From assembly GCA_030597775.1 (NCBI GenBank), contig JAUVRF010000095.1:1-6804 (forward strand): a stretch of DNA of 6,804 nucleotides. The letters are read 5' to 3'. The position numbers and the translations under genes were made by a program. Positions within the stretch are counted from its first letter, which is position 1; every line of letters begins with the position of its first letter. Below, one piece after another: positions 5,901-6,804 of this stretch. The notes under the pieces are model-generated. The model did no database searches, was not told the DNA's origin, and saw nothing but the letters and a program-made list of their open reading frames with translations. The stretch comes from Methanobacteriota archaeon (GTDB taxonomy: Archaea; Thermoplasmatota; DTKX01; GCA-020343715).

Positions 5901-6571
5901 TCGTCACCGAGGACGGAAGGCCTCAGCCTCCCCAACCATATCTCCGGGTCGACGGACCGGGTGTGGTTGTCCATCAGCCCGTCATCGTCCGCATCGGCCC
6001 AGCTCCCGTCCCGGTCGGTGTAGTCGAGGTCCGTCGGGCACTCCTGGGTGCCCCAGCTGGCGGGTCCGTGGAGGATCGCGTACCATGCCTCCACGATGTC
6101 GCCCACTAGGACGGCACCGACCATTCCATTGGACAGTTCACCCTTGAGGAGGGCGCGCACGGTGTACGCCTCGGTCCAGGTCCCGTTGTACACCTTCACC
6201 GAGTAACCGCTCACCTCCAGGTCGTCCGCGTACTGGAGGCTGGAGGCGTTCAACTGGGGACGCAGGCCTTGCTCGACCAGTACGACCACCAGCTCTCGCT
6301 GTATCGAGACGGGATGGGGTATCGAGGCCGTCGCAGCCTGATCAGGGGTGGTGTAGAAGATGCTGTGCCCCTCGACACCGGCAGTGGGAACCGGGCCGTC
6401 CCCGTACTGACCCGGGTCCAGCTCCAGCGGGATCGAGTTCCTGACGATCTCCGCTGGTGGTGTCATCTCCTGGACCCCGTCCATCCTTTCCACGTCCTGG
6501 GGAGCGGACTGCGCGAGAGCAACGAGGGTAAGGAGAAGGACGGCGAATGTCAGTACTGGGATTGTCCTCAT
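2912..6571 (-). CDS. Secreted C25-like (gingipain-clan) cysteine peptidase with Ig-like repeats and C-terminal membrane anchor
   Basis: This 1219-residue protein is probably displayed on the cell surface. Residues 1-23 form a Sec signal peptide (hydrophobic core to ALAQSA). A spacer or propeptide follows to about 90. Residues about 90-430 resemble peptidase family C25: AVLVGDI, an Asp-rich segment DADDDGLMDNHT that may bind calcium, PEIWLGRLRPS, the putative dyad His 307 (VGVHSGPATHW) and Cys 347 (NLWACSNARY), and the closing GDPTL (423-427). An Ig/FN3-like module spans about 440-531. Five Ig-like repeats each begin with LDTTPP, at 532, 624, 716, 808 and 900. A degenerate module starts at 993 (LETEVP) and a further one at about 1086. 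A membrane helix (about 1192-1212) with a basic tail ends the protein. Thirteen N-glycosylation sequons are visible. The ATG at 6571 has AAGGTGG upstream. Peptidase activity and substrate are inferred from motifs; processing of the cell's own envelope or breakdown of external protein are both possible. Confidence 0.88.
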   Translation of the reverse strand: MRTIPVLTFAVLLLTLVALAQSAPQDVERMDGVQEMTPPAEIVRNSIPLELDPGQYGDGPVPTAGVEGHSIFYTTPDQAATASIPHPVSIQRELVVVLVEQGLRPQLNASSLQYADDLEVSGYSVKVYNGTWTEAYTVRALLKGELSNGMVGAVLVGDIVEAWYAILHGPASWGTQECPTDLDYTDRDGSWADADDDGLMDNHTRSVDPEIWLGRLRPSVLGDEVDLLRNYFRKNHEYRTGNLTLPHRSLVYVDEDWTSWSYGWNDSVARIYNDSTLINDADGDATNNADYMERLTHDYEWIHVGVHSGPATHWFKVDGQWLSDQIFYSTELEAIDPHGHFFNLWACSNARYTVPNCMGSQYVFADTYGLLSIGSTKTGGMINQDSFYEPLSSNISIGEAFKDWFKEEAQANRNWTYGMVILGDPTLTTIHDLHAISPQVTSPTHPDPQEIYSNSTAILEWETPRDMTGIAGYYYSLDLFDDTVPDPTSATWTTSNNATFQRLREGHWYFHIITVDTLGNIARDPSHFSILLDTTPPTASIVIDDDATYTSDLEVGVRIGSHDNFGVVLMRFSQDGVDWEDWMPIGGTHDITLEPGDGERKVHLQVIDHGGLISEGEVSDTIILDTTPPEGTIAVQAKDGYSNSADVLIDITGEDVNGVASRRLSDDGIIWGAWKPFSPSTRWAVPHGDGPKTVHLQLMDAAGVVSTEPMNVSFILDTTPPDASITINDGATYTTITNVTVAIDVVDQGPVDWYRMEMSDGVWSDWSPFSPVLFVVLFDNDDIYQVTIEVRDRAGNVCPSPVSSSIILDTTPPSGTVTIDGDAPYTTGLEVDVHVIAFDMNGVSQMSIRTGGGTWSPWEPIAADFIMSVPEGDGTKRVEVRFMDVAGLVSEGDIADLIVLDTTPPSGTLTIDGPDPYYTNSNPVTLLLSDEPSGDALEMMFKVLAGEWSDWEPFSTSRTIHLDDLEGPQTVYVLFRDRAGLVTPQPIGRDLHLETEVPIVDIEGFPPEWSTKEDDVTYMLHLFSEAGGSPLALYGVSLDPEGPWTEYQLDLTYDTMESITLDWPRLDDGRYPVYFHVVDIAGNEGVVFTTFSKDSEGPIASLDPTARNADSSTVRVQWDSLDNVSGIASILLFVDGGYPIDVTGKREHRVADLLNGEHSLRLVVTDEAGNVVEATSGVEVSAGILNYEGSSLTLTLRVVAIVAIAGAVMWSLARGRSGK
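3596..4978 (-). repeat. Five tandem Ig-like coding repeats, 276-bp period
   Basis: Within the peptidase gene, the hexapeptide LDTTPP is encoded at 4961-4978, 4685-4702, 4409-4426, 4133-4150 and 3857-3874, each exactly 276 bp (92 residues) apart. A degenerate copy, LETEVP, follows at 3578-3595 after 279 bp. Each unit carries a mid-unit W-x2-W-x-P motif (such as WSDWSPF), a D-x-x-G turn (RDRAGN, MDAAGV) and a hydrophobic last strand, as expected of a bacterial-type Ig-like beta-sandwich. Most copies have diverged in DNA sequence, but the junctions at 4134-4155 and 4410-4431 share 22 identical bases at the same register. Confidence 0.9.
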
Positions 6572-6581
6572 TTTCCATCTG

Positions 6582-6588
6582 CCACCTT
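6582..6588 (-). promoter_or_regulatory. Ribosome binding site of the C25-like peptidase
   Basis: On the minus strand AAGGTGG ends ten bases before the ATG at 6571. The spacing is slightly long, but this is the only good match, and the ATG opens a clear signal peptide. The nearer ATG at 6578 is out of frame. Confidence 0.55.
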
Positions 6589-6625
6589 AGGAATTTGGGT
6601 GATTGGTCTTGATCATAGCAATCTT

Positions 6626-6635
6626 CATATATTAA
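6626..6635 (-). promoter_or_regulatory. TATA-like box of the C25-like peptidase gene
   Basis: The minus strand reads TTAATATATG, the most AT-rich stretch in this intergenic region, centred about 60 bp before the ATG. Transcription about 25 bp downstream would leave a leader of roughly 33 nt that contains the ribosome binding site. An imperfect palindrome, TCGACCGGTTGA (6670-6681), lies about 35 bp further upstream and could be a regulator site (speculative). Confidence 0.5.
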
Positions 6636-6732
6636 CTGATGAGGGGCCGTTCATGGATGCTGAGAATAGTCGACCGGTTGAAGTTCATGGGTCTATTGTT
6701 GGACGATATCCTCCCGATCCCATCCCATTCCC

Positions 6733-6804
6733 CTAGTCCACCTCTTCCCACTCGTTGTGAACGGGAGGGCGCTTCTTGGGTGTGCCGATGCGGTGGGGTA
6801 CTCC
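6733..6804 (-). CDS. C-terminal end of an unidentified protein (5' part outside window)
   Basis: The minus strand is open from the window edge for 23 codons to a TAG at 6735-6733, encoding a tail that includes IGTPKKRPPVHNEWEEVD. Seventeen of the 23 codons end in G or C, like the neighbouring genes, and the charged, Trp-containing tail reads like a soluble cytoplasmic protein. The piece is too short to identify. The next minus-strand gene, the peptidase, starts 161 bp downstream behind its own TATA box, so the two are probably transcribed separately. Confidence 0.45.
   Translation of the reverse strand, partial: GVPHRIGTPKKRPPVHNEWEEVD

Noticed and set aside
6637..6663. TGATGA followed by CTGA 18 bases later, resembling C and D boxes
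   Set aside because: The spacing is too short for a double-guide C/D RNA, no second C'/D pair follows, and the site lies in the peptidase promoter region.

Overview
The window looks like a GC-rich euryarchaeal genome fragment, most likely Thermoplasmatota-like. This is inferred from several features: a thiolase–DUF35 gene pair of the archaeal/SCP-x type, TATA-like boxes 25-60 bp upstream of start codons instead of -35/-10 elements, GGTGA/AGGAGGTG-type ribosome binding sites, GTG starts, and large secreted proteins anchored by one C-terminal membrane helix. Genus or order cannot be fixed from this sequence.

Layout, left to right. (1) The 3' end of an AMP-forming acetyl/acyl-CoA synthetase (+, 2-274). 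(2) A convergent small secreted or membrane protein with an acidic low-complexity linker (-, 325-675). (3) A 252-bp divergent intergenic region (676-927) holding a TATA box and a run of short inverted repeats. (4) A two-gene operon (+, 928-2908) of a thiolase-fold protein and a DUF35 zinc-ribbon/OB-fold partner, with one base between them. (5) A 1219-residue secreted C25-like (gingipain-clan) cysteine peptidase with Ig-like repeats and a C-terminal membrane anchor (-, 2912-6571). Its stop codon is only 3 bp from the stop of the DUF35 gene. (6) A 161-bp promoter region. (7) What looks like the last 23 codons of another minus-strand gene (6733-6804).

Two themes emerge. The first is acyl-CoA metabolism. 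A CoA ligase is followed by a thiolase-fold/DUF35 pair in which the position of the nucleophilic cysteine is glycine, while the histidine motifs remain. This is not expected of a working acetoacetyl-CoA thiolase. It suggests a different carbon-carbon bond reaction, perhaps aldolase-like as in the steroid side-chain aldolase Ltp2 with its DUF35 partner, or a non-catalytic role. The gene for HMG-CoA synthase, normally next to the archaeal mevalonate thiolase/DUF35 pair, is not in the window. The second theme is the cell surface: a large putative peptidase with five Ig-like units of 92-93 residues, and a small protein with the same signal peptide–spacer–membrane helix plan.

The best candidate for something undescribed is the cysteine-less thiolase/DUF35 pair together with its inverted-repeat-rich leader. 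The surface peptidase is a recognisable architecture with a strikingly regular repeat.
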